This document shows positions 12,267 through 25,135 of a stretch of 64,000 bases of DNA, in pieces; positions within the stretch are counted from its first letter, which is position 1, and every line of letters starts with the position of its first letter. Source of the stretch: Sipunculus nudus (lineage: Eukaryota; Annelida; Sipuncula; Golfingiida; Sipunculidae); assembly GCA_026874595.1 (NCBI GenBank), contig CM049306.1:101569142-101633141 (forward strand). Reading direction: 5' to 3'. Under the pieces are notes generated by a model. The model worked only from the letters and a program-made list of their open reading frames with translations. It did no database searches and was not told the origin of the DNA. The position numbers and the translations under genes were made by a program.

Positions 12267-12280
12267 TAAGATTTCATAAA

Positions 12281-13002
12281 AACAAGGGACCCATGGGTCA
12301 CATCGCTCAGCTGAATTTTGGAAAATATTAGTAACTGCAAAATATTTTTATTTCTTTTGTTTTTTCATGTATATTATCATTAGAAAAGCTATGAGAAAAT
12401 GGCCCTGCTAAAATGAAACTCTGTAAATTATAGAATAATGGACATGAGGTAAACCATTTAGTGATGCACCAAGGGAACAAATAGGCCTACGGTAAGTGTT
12501 ATATAAAAGTAACATTTCATAAACAAATAATGTGTGAAGGTAATTAAGTTTTCTAAAGTTAAATATATGGCCATATGAGTGAAAAATTAATCTAACAAAG
12601 TTTGACCAATATTCCTAATTTTTATACTAAGTTAACTGTGCTATTTACACCTAGGCCCTGCCAACTTTAAGAGATATGAATGAAATGCTACAAAGTATTT
12701 ATATCTTCTTAAATCTTGTCAGTTAGCACTTACATTAGATCCTAATATTTTATCACATTTGAATATTAGGATTAAATTCCTATATTTTTTTTTTCTTTAA
12801 AACAATCAAAATTGTCCAATTCTCATCAAAAAGAATTTATTTAACATTAAAATTATAAGATTCATCTTGTTTATTAGTCCTGTGTATTGAAGGGGTGGGT
12901 GGGGGGAGGGGTTTCCTTGTTACTGCTCGTTGCTGAAAAAAAATGTTAATTTTAAGATTCATCTAGTTCATAGTACAGGTCTGTCAACAGAATTGGGGTG
13001 GG

Positions 13003-13033
<31 letters not shown>

Positions 13034-16000
13034 GTTGCCAGAGAAAAAGGCTCCCTGTGGTATGGTATTAACTGCAGACAGCCTGATCAAGCTCAACTCA
13101 AGGGAGAGAGCTGCACTGAATGACCTACAGTCACCAAAGTGGACTGCTTGACAATGTAAGGGAATACAACAAGAGCCTCCAAAAAAATTCAATAACTAGC
13201 CTAATTTTGCAGCTTATATTTTCAAATTTCATATTTTAACAGATTAAATCCTTATGTGCACATGCTGTGAAAATGAAATCCACAGTACTTACAGGAAAAA
13301 AACGTGCCGTGGCCAAAGTTTGGCAAAATTTAAGGTACCAATTTTTATTTTTGCTAATATTTTGAAAAATTTTAAAGATTTTGAACTAATTTTGGGTATA
13401 CAATTTAATTTTGATTAATTAAAGTTATATTACTGGAAAAAAGACCTTAGCTTTAACATGTTTTGTGTTAAGCGATCAAATATCTTTTCTGATTTTTTAC
13501 AAAATGCATTATGTTTGAGCCCATAACTTTTTTAAATTATATAATACAGACCTTATTTCTGGCATGTATATAGGAACTATATAGAGGAATATTTATGGTA
13601 AATATGAGGAAAAACAGATAAGTGGTTTTGATATTAGGCAGTCCTGAAGTGTGAAAATATGTTTTTAATAACAAGGCCTACAGGCCTAATGCGAACCTGT
13701 GCATATGGATATACACCAGGTATAACGCTTCAATGCTGAACCACTACTTTTCATATATATGAACAATGCAAGTACTAAACATCTGAACAAGAAACAATAC
13801 ACAAACATCACTGCTGAAATTCTGGCATGGGTGCACACAACACAAAAATTATTGTAGGTGGCACCACCAGTCTTGTATACAACAAAGCTTTTTGACATGT
13901 ATAAATATGCCCAATTTCAGGCTGATATATCAAATTCCTCCGTAGAATTAAGCAGGCACATACACTTTGCAAAAGTCATTGCAGATGGCGACACCTGTCT
14001 TGTGAACGAGAAAGGCATTAAAGACACATAAACAGGTCAGAATAACAGGCCAATACATCAAACTTACCTTGAGTCTGATGCATTGGGCTGACCAGGCTTA
14101 GGTGAGAAAGGCTGTTGCCCCGAGTGTACTGTGACAAATTACTGGCTCAGGCTACTGCACTGAGTGAACTCTTGACCTGCACCTGGGTAGACTGAGTGAA
14201 CTTCTGACCTGTACCTGGCTGCACTGAGTGAATTCTTGACCTGTTGCATAATCTGACACAGTTGGCAGTCTGCCAAAGCTATAAATAAATCCAGACTGAC
14301 CTTTTGCCTGTTGCCAAATCTGAAATAGTAGCCACACAATTGCATAAGCTCACAGACTGGCTCCATATGCAGCCCTGAGGGGCATGACACCCATGTGGTG
14401 ATCACATGATACTCATGATGTGATCACATGCTACCCATGAAATGATCACATGTTGCCCATGAGGTGCTCACATGATACCCATGAGGTGATCACATGCCTT
14501 GTGCTTGGCTGCACTGATTGAACTGTTGACCTATACTTGGCTGCACTGAATGAACTCTTGATCTGTTGCCAAATCTGAAACAGTTGGCAGTTTCTCAACC
14601 TATTCAAGAAACATACACAATCTTGGCCTGTTATGTAACTCTGCTAAAATTTATCAAACACAAACCATTTGAACAAACTTGAGAGGGCTCGCCTCTGGGA
14701 TCATTTCTGTAAATTTCTGACCGTTTAGAAGAATAAGACTTTTAAAGTTTTTTTCAGCTTTTTCCCTGTAAAATCTAAGTAAATACAGATAGCAAAAATA
14801 AGCTGAATCCATCAACATTTATTTTGTGACAGATAATTGCATAAAATTTAGGGATGGTAGCTCCTGCTGTTCCTGAGAAATTATGAGTTAGTGTACAGAT
14901 GATATCTAATATCATAAATCTACATTTTTAAAAGCTTTTAAAAAACATTCTTGTCAATATTTTCCATAGATAACCTGAAATCTAAATGTCTAGAGGCATG
15001 ATGTAATGGATGCTGATAAACTGGTGCTAGGCTAGATGTATCTGCTTCACACAGCTAACATGTATGGTAAAATGACTCAATTCAATCTTTATAAATCAGC
15101 CAAAATTCATTCTTTGGAACCATAAAAGACAATTATTATAAGAATTATTCAGGGAATTATTCTTGCTAAATATTAAACAAACTGGCCTCAGTATCATCAG
15201 TCAAAAAACGTTTTGTAGGTTTATAACTCATATGGGAAAATACAGCAAAATGGCAAAGTTCAGCTTCCCATAATTCAGCCTAAAATCATTGAACCAAAAC
15301 CATTTGAACAAACTTGAATTATCAACATCTTAGGATAATTAATGTGTGAGATTTAAGAATTTGGCCCAGTGGTTTTTGAGAAGAAGATTTTTGTAGCCAC
15401 TTAGCTAAAATGGGCTGTTATGGCATATGACTAAATTCAGCTTCCCATAACTCAGCCAAAAGTCACTGAACTGAGACCATTTGAACAAACTTGAATTATC
15501 AACATCTAAGAATAATTAATGTGTGAGATTTAAAAATTTGGCCCAATGGTTTTTGAGAAGTAGATTTTTGTAGCCACTTAGCTAAAATGGGCTGTTACGG
15601 TATATGACTAAATTCAGCTTCCCATAACTTAGCCAAAAGTCACTGAACTGAGACCATTTGAACAAACTTCAGAAAGCACTACCCTAAGATCATTTCTGTG
15701 CGATATTAAACAATTTGGCCATATCGTTTCAGAGAAGAAGTTATTTGTAGACTTCAGTTTGATACGGGCACTGATGACCCCCGTACAAAAAAGGCCGATG
15801 CAGGTGGCGCCACCAATACCTCAATTTTAGATATGACTCATGTGACCAACATAGGCATAAAATTTGGTGATGATAGCTCAAGCCATTTCTGAGATTTTAA
15901 TTTTAGTATGCTTTTTTGGACAGATGACTAAGTTCAACTTCCTGTAACTTGGCCAAAAATCACCGAACTTAAACCATTCGAACAAACTTGAGAGAGATTG

Positions 16001-17194
16001 TTCCAGCAATCATTTCTGTTAAATATTGGACAATTTGGCTGAACAGATTCGGAGAAGAAGATTTTTTAAGCTTTTTCCCTATAAATTCTAAGCAAATGCA
16101 GTTAGCCAAAAATTAAGCAAAATCCGATAGAGTTTTTTAGATGACTAATTTTATGCATAAAATTTGATGATGCTAATTCTTGCCGTTTTCAAGATTGTAT
16201 AGGTTAACGTACAGACGACGGACGACGGACGCCGGACGACGCCACACCATCGCATAAGCTCACAGGTTCGCTAAAAATTGAGGTTTTTCCTAAATATATC
16301 TCAAAGGAACAAAGTTGCAAAGACCAAGTTTTCAGCTTGGTAGGAGATCTTTGGGACATCTAACATTATGCCAACAGCCTGGGGAGCATAGAGATATGCA
16401 CTGAATGACCTACAGTCACCAAAGTGGACTGCTTGACAATGTAAGGGAATACAACAAGAACCTCCAAAAAAATTTAATAACTAGCCTAATTTTGCAGCTT
16501 TTATTTTCAAACTTCAGATTTAAACAGATTGAATCCTTATGTGTACATGCTGTGAAAATTAAATCCACAGTACTTACTGGAAAAAACGTGCCGTGACCAA
16601 AGTTTGGCAAAATTTAAGGTACAAATTTTATATTTTTGCCAATATCTAAAAAAATTAACAGAATTTGATCTAATTTTTGGTATAAAATTAATTTTGATTA
16701 ATTTAAGTTGTATTACTGAAAAAAAGTCCCTACCGTTAACACTTTTGGTCTTAAGAGACCAAATATCTTTCCTGATTTTTTTACAAAGTCCATTATGTTT
16801 GGGCCCATAACTTTTTAAAATTAAATAATACTGACTTAATTTCTGGCATGTACATAGGAACTATATAGAGGAATATTTATGGTAAATATGAAGAAAACCA
16901 GATGAGTGGTTTTGATATTAGGCAGTCCTGAAGTGTGAAAAAAAGATTTCTAATAAAAAATTGAGGTTTTTCCTTAAAATCTCGAAGGAACGAAGTCCTA
17001 TTGACCCAATTTTCGGCATGGTAGGAGATTTTTGGGACATCTAACTGTATGCTGAATTTAAGATTTGTAGGTCCAATGGTGTCGAAACGTGCCAGTCTTA
17101 CGGACGGACAGACAGTCAGACAGACGGACGGACGGACGACGGACAATGGACCAAGACTATAGCTCAGATGACTTATAGTCAGATGAGCTAAAAA
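12281..17194 (+). mobile_element. Family B element with nested family C and an internal duplication
   Basis: 5' end AACAAGGGACCCATGGGTC then CGCTCAGCTGA at 12281. 3' end hairpin CTCAGATGACT-TAT-AGTCAGATGAG then CTAAAAA. A C element occupies 13671-16272. At about 16370 the B body jumps back to sequence already seen at about 13078 ('acagcctg...gacctacagtcacc') and runs through again to 17194, so a B segment is tandemly duplicated and only the first copy holds C. Confidence 0.65.
13671..16272 (+). mobile_element. Family C Helitron-like element, complete
   Basis: 5' end ACAAGGCCTACAGGCC, then TGCGAACCTGTGC; 3' end GCATAAGCTCACAGGTTCGC then TAAAAA, so GCGAACCTGTG and CACAGGTTCGC are subterminal inverted repeats. 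It ends with a GACGGACGACGGACGCC-type tract like family B. The palindrome GGTGGCGCCACC is at 15803. The corresponding empty site is at 16940-16965. No replication or helicase protein is encoded, so it would be non-autonomous. Confidence 0.7.
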
Positions 17195-17480
17195 TCCAAA
17201 AAAGGAACAAAGTGTGAACAAAACCTAAACAGCTCTTGAGACCTGCAACTAAAATTAGAAGTAGATCCCAGTACCTTTTGAGAAAACGTGTAGCATATGA
17301 AAAGGAAAACAATTTTTGTGTAAATAAATTCCTAAAAAAATCTAAAAGTCATTTACATTTTACCAAAACCTATCAACTCTGGAGACCAATAAGATGCACC
17401 TGCTACTATAATTAGAAGTTGAACTTAAAAAAAATAGTGATGCATATGAAATGTAAAAACTTTGTATACAAAAAATTCTT
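17195..17480. repeat. Spacer repeat, second copy of 6590-7174 type
   Basis: Shares 'agctcttgagacctgc(a/t)actaa' style phrases, 'agaagtagatcccag' and 'tagcatatgaaa' with 6880-7160, and again ends directly at the ACAAG start of a family B element. Confidence 0.6.
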
Positions 17481-17859
17481 AACAAGTGACCCATGGGTCG
17501 TGACGCTCAGCCGACTGACATGTTGATAATATTTCCTTGCACAGACAACCAATTAAGGTAGGTGGCATCATTGTTCATGCATATTAGCTCAAGTTCATCA
17601 AGACCCATAAGCACACCAAATTTGATGACAATCCAACCAGCCATTCATGAGGAATCTGGCAATTTTTGTGTATTTTGCATTATTTCTGGGGTGCTCAAAC
17701 ATACCCAAAAACTCTGAGAATATAGGTCACAGTGACCAAATTTCATGTTCCTGGGGAGAACTTTTGAGTAACTCTCAGGATGTCAAGTTAGAAGATTCTG
17801 GGCCCCATGGTTATGATTTGTGCCCTACTTAGGTATCAAATTTTCAATTATACTGGGGG

Positions 17860-19815
17860 GTACTTCTGAGCCCTATAGCTCGGACAATATGGGTGAGAAC
17901 TAATTTCATGTTTCCAAGGAGACTTTTCAAGGGCCTCCCTGCATCACAAGAAAGAAGATTCTAGGTCCAGCTGTTACGATTTGTGCCCTGTTAACAGATG
18001 ACGGCATCTTTTGAGGTCTCAAAAATAGAGATGAACTGTTGAAAACTCCAAGATGAATATCCATGTAAAGAATCTTGGTGATCAATGCATCAGTTGTTCA
18101 GATATTTGAGCTTTTGTATCAAATTTTTCATTATTCTAGGGGGTACTTCAGAGCCCCATAGCTTGAAGAATATGGGTAATAGATACCTAATTCCAGGTTT
18201 CCAAGAAGACTTTTCATGGACCTCCCTGGATGTAAAGCGAAAAGATTCCAGGTCCAGCGGTTATGATTTGTGCCCTGTTAACAGATGATGGCATCTTTTG
18301 AGGTCTCAAAAATAGAGAAAACAAAATCGTAAAAAATTGAAAAAATACAGGCGGCGCCACCAGTATGCAGAAACTGATGAAACACTCCATGATCAATATC
18401 CATGCAAAGAAGCATGGTGATCAATGCATTAGTTGTTCAGATATTTAAGCTTTAGTATCAATTTTTTCATTATTCTGGGGGGTACTTCATCCCCACAGCT
18501 TGAAGAATATGGGTAACAGAGATCTAGGTTTTCACAGAGACTTTTCATAGACCTATCTGGATGTAAAGTAAGAAGATTCCTGGTCCAGCCGTTACTATTT
18601 GTGCCCTGTTAACAGGTGACGGCATCTTTAAAGGTCTCAAAATAGAGAAAAAAAACGTTAAAAAAATCGAAAAAATACAGGTGGCGCCACCAGTCTGCAG
18701 AAACTGATGAAACACTCCATGATTAATATCCATGCAAGGAATCACGGTGATCAATGCATTAGTTGTTCAGATACTTGAGCTTTTGTATCAAATTTTTCAT
18801 TATTCCTGGGGGTACTTCGAAGCCCCATAGCTGGAAGAATATGGGTAACAGAGACCAAATTCCAGGTTTCAAATTTTCATGGACCTCTCTGGATGTAAAG
18901 TGAGAAGATTCCAGGTCCAGGGGTTACGATTTGTGCCCTGTTAACAGATGACAGCATCTTTTGAGGTCTCAAAATTAGAGAAAACAAAATCTTAAAAAAT
19001 TGAAAAAATACAGGCAGCGCCACCAGTCTGCAAAAACTGATGAAACACTCATGATCAATATCAATGCAAAGAATCATGGTGATCAATGCATTAGTTGTTC
19101 AGATATTTGAGCTTTTGTATCAAATTTTTCATTATTCTGGGGGGTACTTCGGAGCCGCATAGCTTGATGAATATGGGTAACAGAGACCTAATTCCAGGTT
19201 TCCAAGAAGACTTTTCATGGACCTCTCTGGATGTGAGGTGAAAAGGTTCCAGGTCCAGCGGTTACGATTTGTGCCCTGTTAACAAATGAAGGCATCTTTC
19301 GAGGTCTCAAAAATAGAGAAAAAAAAAAACGTAAAAAATCGAAAAAAAAAATACAGGTGGCGCCACCAGTCTGCAGAAACTGATAAAACACGCAATGATC
19401 AATATCCATGCAGAGAATCATGGTGTTAATGCATTGGTTGTTCAGATAATTGAGCTTTTGTATCAAATTTTTCATTATTCTGGGGGGTACTTCTGACCCC
19501 CATAGCTTGAAGAATATGGGTAACAGAGACGTAAGAAGATTTTCATGGACCTCACTGGATGAAAAGTGAGAAGATTCCAGGTCCAGTGGTTACGATTTGT
19601 GCCCTGTTAACAGATGATGGCATCTTTTGAGGTCTCAAAAATAGAGAAAACAAAATTGTAAAAAATTGAAAAAATACAGGTGGCGCCACCAGTCTGCAGA
19701 AACTTAAGAAACGCTCGATGATCAATATCCATGCAAAGAATCATGGTGATCAATGTGTTAGTTGTTCAGATATTTGAGTTTTTGTATCAAATTTTTCATT
19801 ATTCTGGGGGGTACT
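17860..19815 (+). repeat. ~335-bp tandem repeats of family B
   Basis: Seven anchors 'gggggtacttc' lie near 17867, 18141, 18481, 18811, 19143, 19488 and 19810, giving periods of about 323-345 after a shorter first unit. Most units contain the palindrome GGTGGCGCCACC or a variant (18353, 18680, 19017, 19356, 19679). Minus-strand frames of 60-86 codons recur in the units at the same phase but have no recognisable domain. Confidence 0.85.
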
Positions 19816-20164
19816 TCTAGGAATACAATAAAATTTTGATTAATAAAAGTTATGTTACTGAAAAAAAAGTCCTTTGCTTTAACATTTTTTTTTTTGTGTT
19901 AAGTGTTCAAATATTTTTACCTGATTTTTTACAAAGTGCAATATGTTTGGGCCCATAACTGTTCTCAATTATATAATACAGACCTAATTTCTCGCATGTA
20001 CATAGGAACTATATAGAGGAATATTTATGGTAAATATGAGGAAAAACAGATAAGTGGTTTTGATATTAGGCAGTCCTGAAGTATGAAAATAGGTTTTTAA
20101 TAAAAACAAGGCCTACATGCCTAATGCGAACCTGTGCAAAGTTTAGGAGTATGAATGGAGGTTT

Positions 20165-23100
20165 ATTTTAAAAATTTAATATTGATCCTCCTAAGTCCTG
20201 CATATCTACCTTAGTCATTATGATTTCAGCAAAATGGACGTTTCTGACCTGCAAGTTTCGGACTAGGACATTTTAAAACCAGAATATAGGTAGTCGACAA
20301 GCCACTATGTGTATCCGCAGAAATCAGAGTGGGACGGGTGAAGTGAGGCATGGATTAAGTGGCAAGGGGAATAGAGCGTGGTGTGTTGCATATTAGCTTG
20401 GATGTCTGCAGCTTAAACGTGAATGTAGGTGGTGCCACCTGTCATAAAATCGTGAAAATTGTCCAGGATGTATAAACCTGCAAAATTCAGGTGGATAAGT
20501 CAAACCACTGCCGAGATATGAGTGATTTTATCCCAAGGCAGATCAACAGATGGATGCTGTGCATAAATGGTTGCAGGTGGCGCCACCAGTTTTGCTTCTA
20601 ATGAAGAGCTATGTGAGCTCTATACACATGCAAAATTTTGGCCTAATCGGTCAAATGGTTCCCGAGATATGAGCTTGAATGTCTGCAGAGTAAATGTGAA
20701 TGTAGGTGGCGACACCTGTCATAAAATCGAGAAAGCTGTCAAGGATGTAAAATACCTGCAAAATTTCAGGTGGATAAGTCAAACCACTGCTGAGATATGA
20801 GTGTTTTTAAACTAAGGCAGATGAACAGATGGATGCTGTGCATAAATGGTTGCAGGTGGCACCACCAGTTTTGCCTATGATGAAGAGCTACGTGAGATCT
20901 ATACACATGCAAAATTTTGGCCTATTCGGTCAAACGGTTCCCGAGATATGAGCTTGGATGTCTGCAGAGTAAACGTGAATGTAGGTGGCGCCACCTATCA
21001 TAAATCGAGAAAGCTGTCCAGGATGTATAAACCTGCAAAATTTCAGGTGGATAAGTCAAACCACTGCTGAGATATGAGTGATATAATCCAAAGGCAGATG
21101 AACAGATGGATGCTGTGCCTAAGTGGTTGCAGGTGGCGCCACCAGTTTTGCCTATGATGAAGAGCTATGTGAGATCTATACACAAGTAAAATTTTGACTC
21201 AATCGGTCAAACGTTTCCCGAGATATGAGCTTGGATGTCTGCAGAGTAAACGTGAATGTAGGTGGCGCCACCTATGATAAAATCAAGAAAGCTGTCAAGG
21301 ATGTAAAATACCTGCAAAATTTCAAGTGGAAAAGTCAAACCACTGCTGAGATATGAGTGATTTTAACCTAAGGCAGATAAACAGATGGACGCTGTGCATA
21401 AATGGTTGCAGGTGGCACTACCAGTTTTGCCTATGACGAAGAGCTATGTGAGATCTATACATATGCAAAATTTTGGCCTAATCGGTCAAACGGTTCCCGA
21501 GATATGAGCTTGGATGTCTGCAGAGTTAATGTGAATGTAGGTGGCGACACCCGTCATAAAATCGAGAAACCTGTCCAGGATGTATAAAACTGCAAAATTT
21601 CAGGTGGATAAGTCAAACCACTGCTGAGATATGAGTGATTTTATCCAAAGGCAGATGAACAGATGGACGCTGTGCATAAGTGGTTGTAGGTTGCACCACA
21701 AGTTTTGCCTATGATGAAGAGCTATGTGAGATCTATACACATGCAAAATTATGGCCCAATCGGTCAAACGGTTCCCGAGATATGAGCTTGGATGTCTACA
21801 GAGTAAATGTCAATGTAGGTGGCGCCATCTGTCATAAAATCGAGAAAGCTGTCCAGGATGTATAAACCTGCAAAATTTCAGGTGGATAAGTCAAACCACT
21901 GCTGAGATATGAGCAATATTATCCCAAGGCAGATGAACAGATAGATGCTGTGCAAAATGGTTGCAGGTGTATGTTATTTTTAAAATTTAATATTGATCCT
22001 CCTAAGTCCTGCATATCTACCTTAGTCATTATGATTTCAGCAAAATGGACGTTTCTGACCTGCAAGTTTCGGACTAGGACATTTTAAAGCCAGAATATGG
22101 GTAGTCGACAAGCCTATATGTATCCGCAGAAATCAGAGTGGGACGGGTGAAGTGAGGCATGGATTAAGTGGCAAGGGGAATAGAGCGTGGTGTGTTGCAT
22201 ATTAGCATGGATGTCTGCAGCTTAAACGTGAATGTAGGTGGTGCCACCTGTCATAAAATCGAGAAAATTGTCCAGGATGTATAAACCTGCAAAATTTCAG
22301 GTGGATAAGTCAAACCACTGCCGAGATATGAGTGATTTCATCCCAAGGCAGATCAACAGATGGATGCTGTGCATAAATGGTTGCAGGTGGCGCCACCAGT
22401 TCTGCCTATAATGAAGAGCTATGTGAGATCTATACACATGCACAATTTTGGCCTAATCGGTCTAATGGTTCCCAAGATATGAGCTTGGATGTCTGCAGAG
22501 TAAATGTGAATGTAGGTGGCGACACCTGTCATAAAATCGAGAAAGCTGTCAAGGATGTAAAATACCTGCAAAATTTTAGGTGGATAAGTCAAACCACTGC
22601 TGAGATATGAGTGTTTTTAAACTTAGGCAGATGAAAAGATGGATGCTGTGCATAAATGGTTGCAGGTGGCACCACCAGTTTTGCCTATGATGAAGAGCTA
22701 TGTGAGATCTATACACATGCAAAATTTTGGCCTAATCGGTCAAACGGTTCCCGAGATATGAGCTTGGATGTCTGCAGAGTAAACGTGAATGTAGGTGGCG
22801 CTACCTGTCATAAATCGAGAAAGCTGTCCAGGATGTATAAACCTGCAAAATTTCAGGTGGATAAGTCAAACCACTGCTGAGATATGAATGATATTATCCA
22901 AAGGCAGATGAACAGATGGATGCTGTGCATAAGTGGTTGCAGGTGGCGCCACCAGTTTTTGCCTATGATGAAGAGCTATGTAAGATCTATACACAAGCAA
23001 CATTTTGGCCCAATCCGTCAAACGGTTCCCGAGATATGAGCTTGGATGTCTGCAGAGTAAACGTGAATGTAGGTGGCGCCACCTGTCATAAAATCAAATA

Positions 23101-23780
23101 AGCTGTCAAGGATGTAAAATACCTGCAATATTTCAGGTGGATAAGTCAAACCACTGCTGAGATATGAGTGATATTATCCAAAGGCAGATGAACAGATGGA
23201 CGCTGTGCATAAATGGTTGCAGGTGGCACAACCAGTTTTGCCTATGATGAAGAGCTATGCGAGATCTATACACAAGTAAAATTTTGGCCTAATCGGTCAA
23301 ACAGTTCCCGAGATGTGAGCTTGGATGTCTGCAGAGTAAATGTGAATGTAGGTGGCGACACCTGTCATAAAATCGAGAAACCTGTCGAGGATGTATAAAA
23401 CTGCAAAATTTCAGGTGGATAAGTCAAACCACTGCTGAGATATGAGTGATTTTATCCAAAGGCAGATGAACAAATGGACGCTGTGCATAAGTGGTTGCAG
23501 GTGGCACTACCAGTTTTGCCTATGATGAAGAGCTATGTAAGATCTATACACATGCAAAATTTTGGCCCAATTGGCCAAATGGTTCCCGAGATATGAGCTT
23601 GGATGTCTACAGAGTAAATGTCAATGTAGGTGGCGCCTCCTGTCATAAAATCGAGAAAGCTGTCCAGGATGTATAAACCTGCAAAATTTCAGGTGGATAA
23701 GTCAAACCACTGCTGAGATAAGAGTAATATTATCCCAAGGCAGATGAACAGATGGACGCTGTGCAAAAATGGTTGCAGGT
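20165..23780 (+). repeat. 1.81-kb direct tandem duplication
   Basis: Sequence from about 20165 to 21970 recurs at 21976-23780 with an offset of 1810-1811 bases. Checked landmarks: 'attgatcctcctaagtcctg' at 20181 and 21992, and 'cgccaccagtt' at 20581 and 22391. The copy includes 115 bases upstream of the A element, so the duplication cut across element borders. Confidence 0.85.
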
Positions 23781-23975
23781 GGCGCCACCATTTTTAGTGT
23801 ATGTTATAAAGCTATCAAAGAGCTACATTTGTGCAAAATTTTTAGCCTGATCGGTCAAACGGTTCCCGAGATATGTGGGTTTATGTGTGGAAACAGACGC
23901 AAAAATGGACACTGGGCAGCAAGGAAAGGTCTGAGGTCAACCAAAAATGAAGGCGCAGCAGTTCATATGTGACCT
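20280..23975 (+). mobile_element. Family A element with expanded, duplicated array
   Basis: The 5' hairpin GTAGTCG-ACAAG-CcACTAt and GTATCCGCaGAAAT motif are at 20290-20325. Twelve ~278-bp units follow in two blocks. The 3' end stops near 23975 without the terminal hairpin present at 12234-12263, so it is truncated. Frames of 61-77 codons starting MVAGG recur in nine units, always in register with the unit. Confidence 0.65.
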
Positions 23976-24125
23976 GATGATAAACCCGATTCACTTAATA
24001 TGCAAACCAAGTTTTTTCAAACAGTTGAAAGATATAGTTCCAATAATCTGGGAATTCTGCATCTAAACATTGTGTCCAAACTTCTAGACGCTGTGTCTAG
24101 ACGTCTAGACACATTGTCTAGACAG

Positions 24126-24139
24126 CCCCCCCCCCCCCC
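24126..24139. repeat. Poly-C run
   Basis: About 14 consecutive C, preceded by a 'tctagacg/tgtctagac' palindromic cluster at 24085-24122. Other homopolymer G or C runs lie at 13018-13034, 34681-34699, 37968-37982, 40730-40752, 39967-39976 and 43691-43702. Confidence 0.85.
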
Positions 24140-25135
24140 GAGCCAGGTCAGTTGCCATGGTGATGTCTGGACCCCACCTGTTTGTACTGAGTGACCTCTT
24201 GACTTGGCTGCATGAAGTCAAATCTGTTTTCAAATGCAGAAAGTCTTTTTCAATTGGCTACAATGCTTTTTTTAAACTGTATTTACCCAGTCTATTCTTA
24301 TAAAACTGGCAGAACCCTACCATAGAATAATTCTTGTAGTTTAAACCAATCAGCTGAACAGTTTCATCATAAATCAGTGTATAAGCTAGAAGAGTTTAAA
24401 ATTACATTTTCGCTTGTAAAAAACACATCAATGTAGGTGGCGCCACCAATACCTCAAAATCAGATATGACATATGTGACAAACATTGGTATAAAATTTGG
24501 TCATTATAGCTCTAGCCGTTTCTGAGATTTTAATTTTAGTGTGCTTATTTGGACAGATGACTAAGTTCAACCTCCTGTAACTTGGCCAAAAATCTCCAAA
24601 CTGGAACCATTCGATCAAATTTGAGAGAGATTGTTCCAGGGATCACTTCTGTGAAATTTTGGACAATTTGGCTGGACAGTTTCAGAGAAGTTAAAGATTT
24701 TTAAGCTTTTTCTCTATAAAATCTAAATTAATGCAGATACCCAATAATAAGCTCCAGGGCACCAAGTTTCACATGTGACGAATTCTAACATGTAATTTGG
24801 AGCTGCTAGCTCTGACAGTTTCTGACTTACAGCCATGGACGGGGGAAGCCAGCCCTGGACGGCGGACGGCAGACGGCTGACGACGGACAGACGACGCTTC
24901 GCCAACGCATAAGCTCACAGGTTCATTAAAAAAAGGTTTTCCTTAATTTCTCAAAGGAATTGAGTCACAAAGACCAAGCTTTCGGCTTTGTAGGAGATCT
25001 TGGGGACATCTAACATTATGCCTAATTTTTTTATTCCTAGGTCTTACAGTTTCAAAACATGCCACATCTAGGGACGGACGGACAGCTAGACGGATGATGG
25101 ACAATGGACCACGACTATAGCTCAGATGACTAAAA

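Larger units (their letters stand above)
20106..24927 (+). mobile_element. Family C element nested in B and hosting A
   Basis: 5' end ACAAGGCCTACATGCC then TGCGAACCTGTGC. 3' end GCATAAGCTCACAGGTTC-attAAAAA, with the final GC of the motif changed. The C body resumes after the A insert at about 23980 and includes a palindrome at 24436 and the GACGG-rich tail at 24835-24900. It sits in B after 'gaaaataggttttt', as the copy at 13671 does. Confidence 0.65.
17481..25135 (+). mobile_element. Composite: family B containing C containing A
   Basis: The B start (AACAAGTGACCCATGGGTC, CGCTCAGC) is at 17481. B body and tandem repeats run to about 20105. C starts at 20106 and ends at about 24927. The rest of B (ttccttaatttctcaaagg... 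GACGGACGG... AGCTCAGATGACT) runs to 25131, where the 3' hairpin loses its second arm. Inside C, family A occupies about 20280-23975. Confidence 0.65.

Noticed and set aside
13671-16272. CRISPR-like array in the minirepeats at 14150-14500
   Set aside because: Units are degenerate, adjacent without unique spacers, and belong to a eukaryotic transposon.
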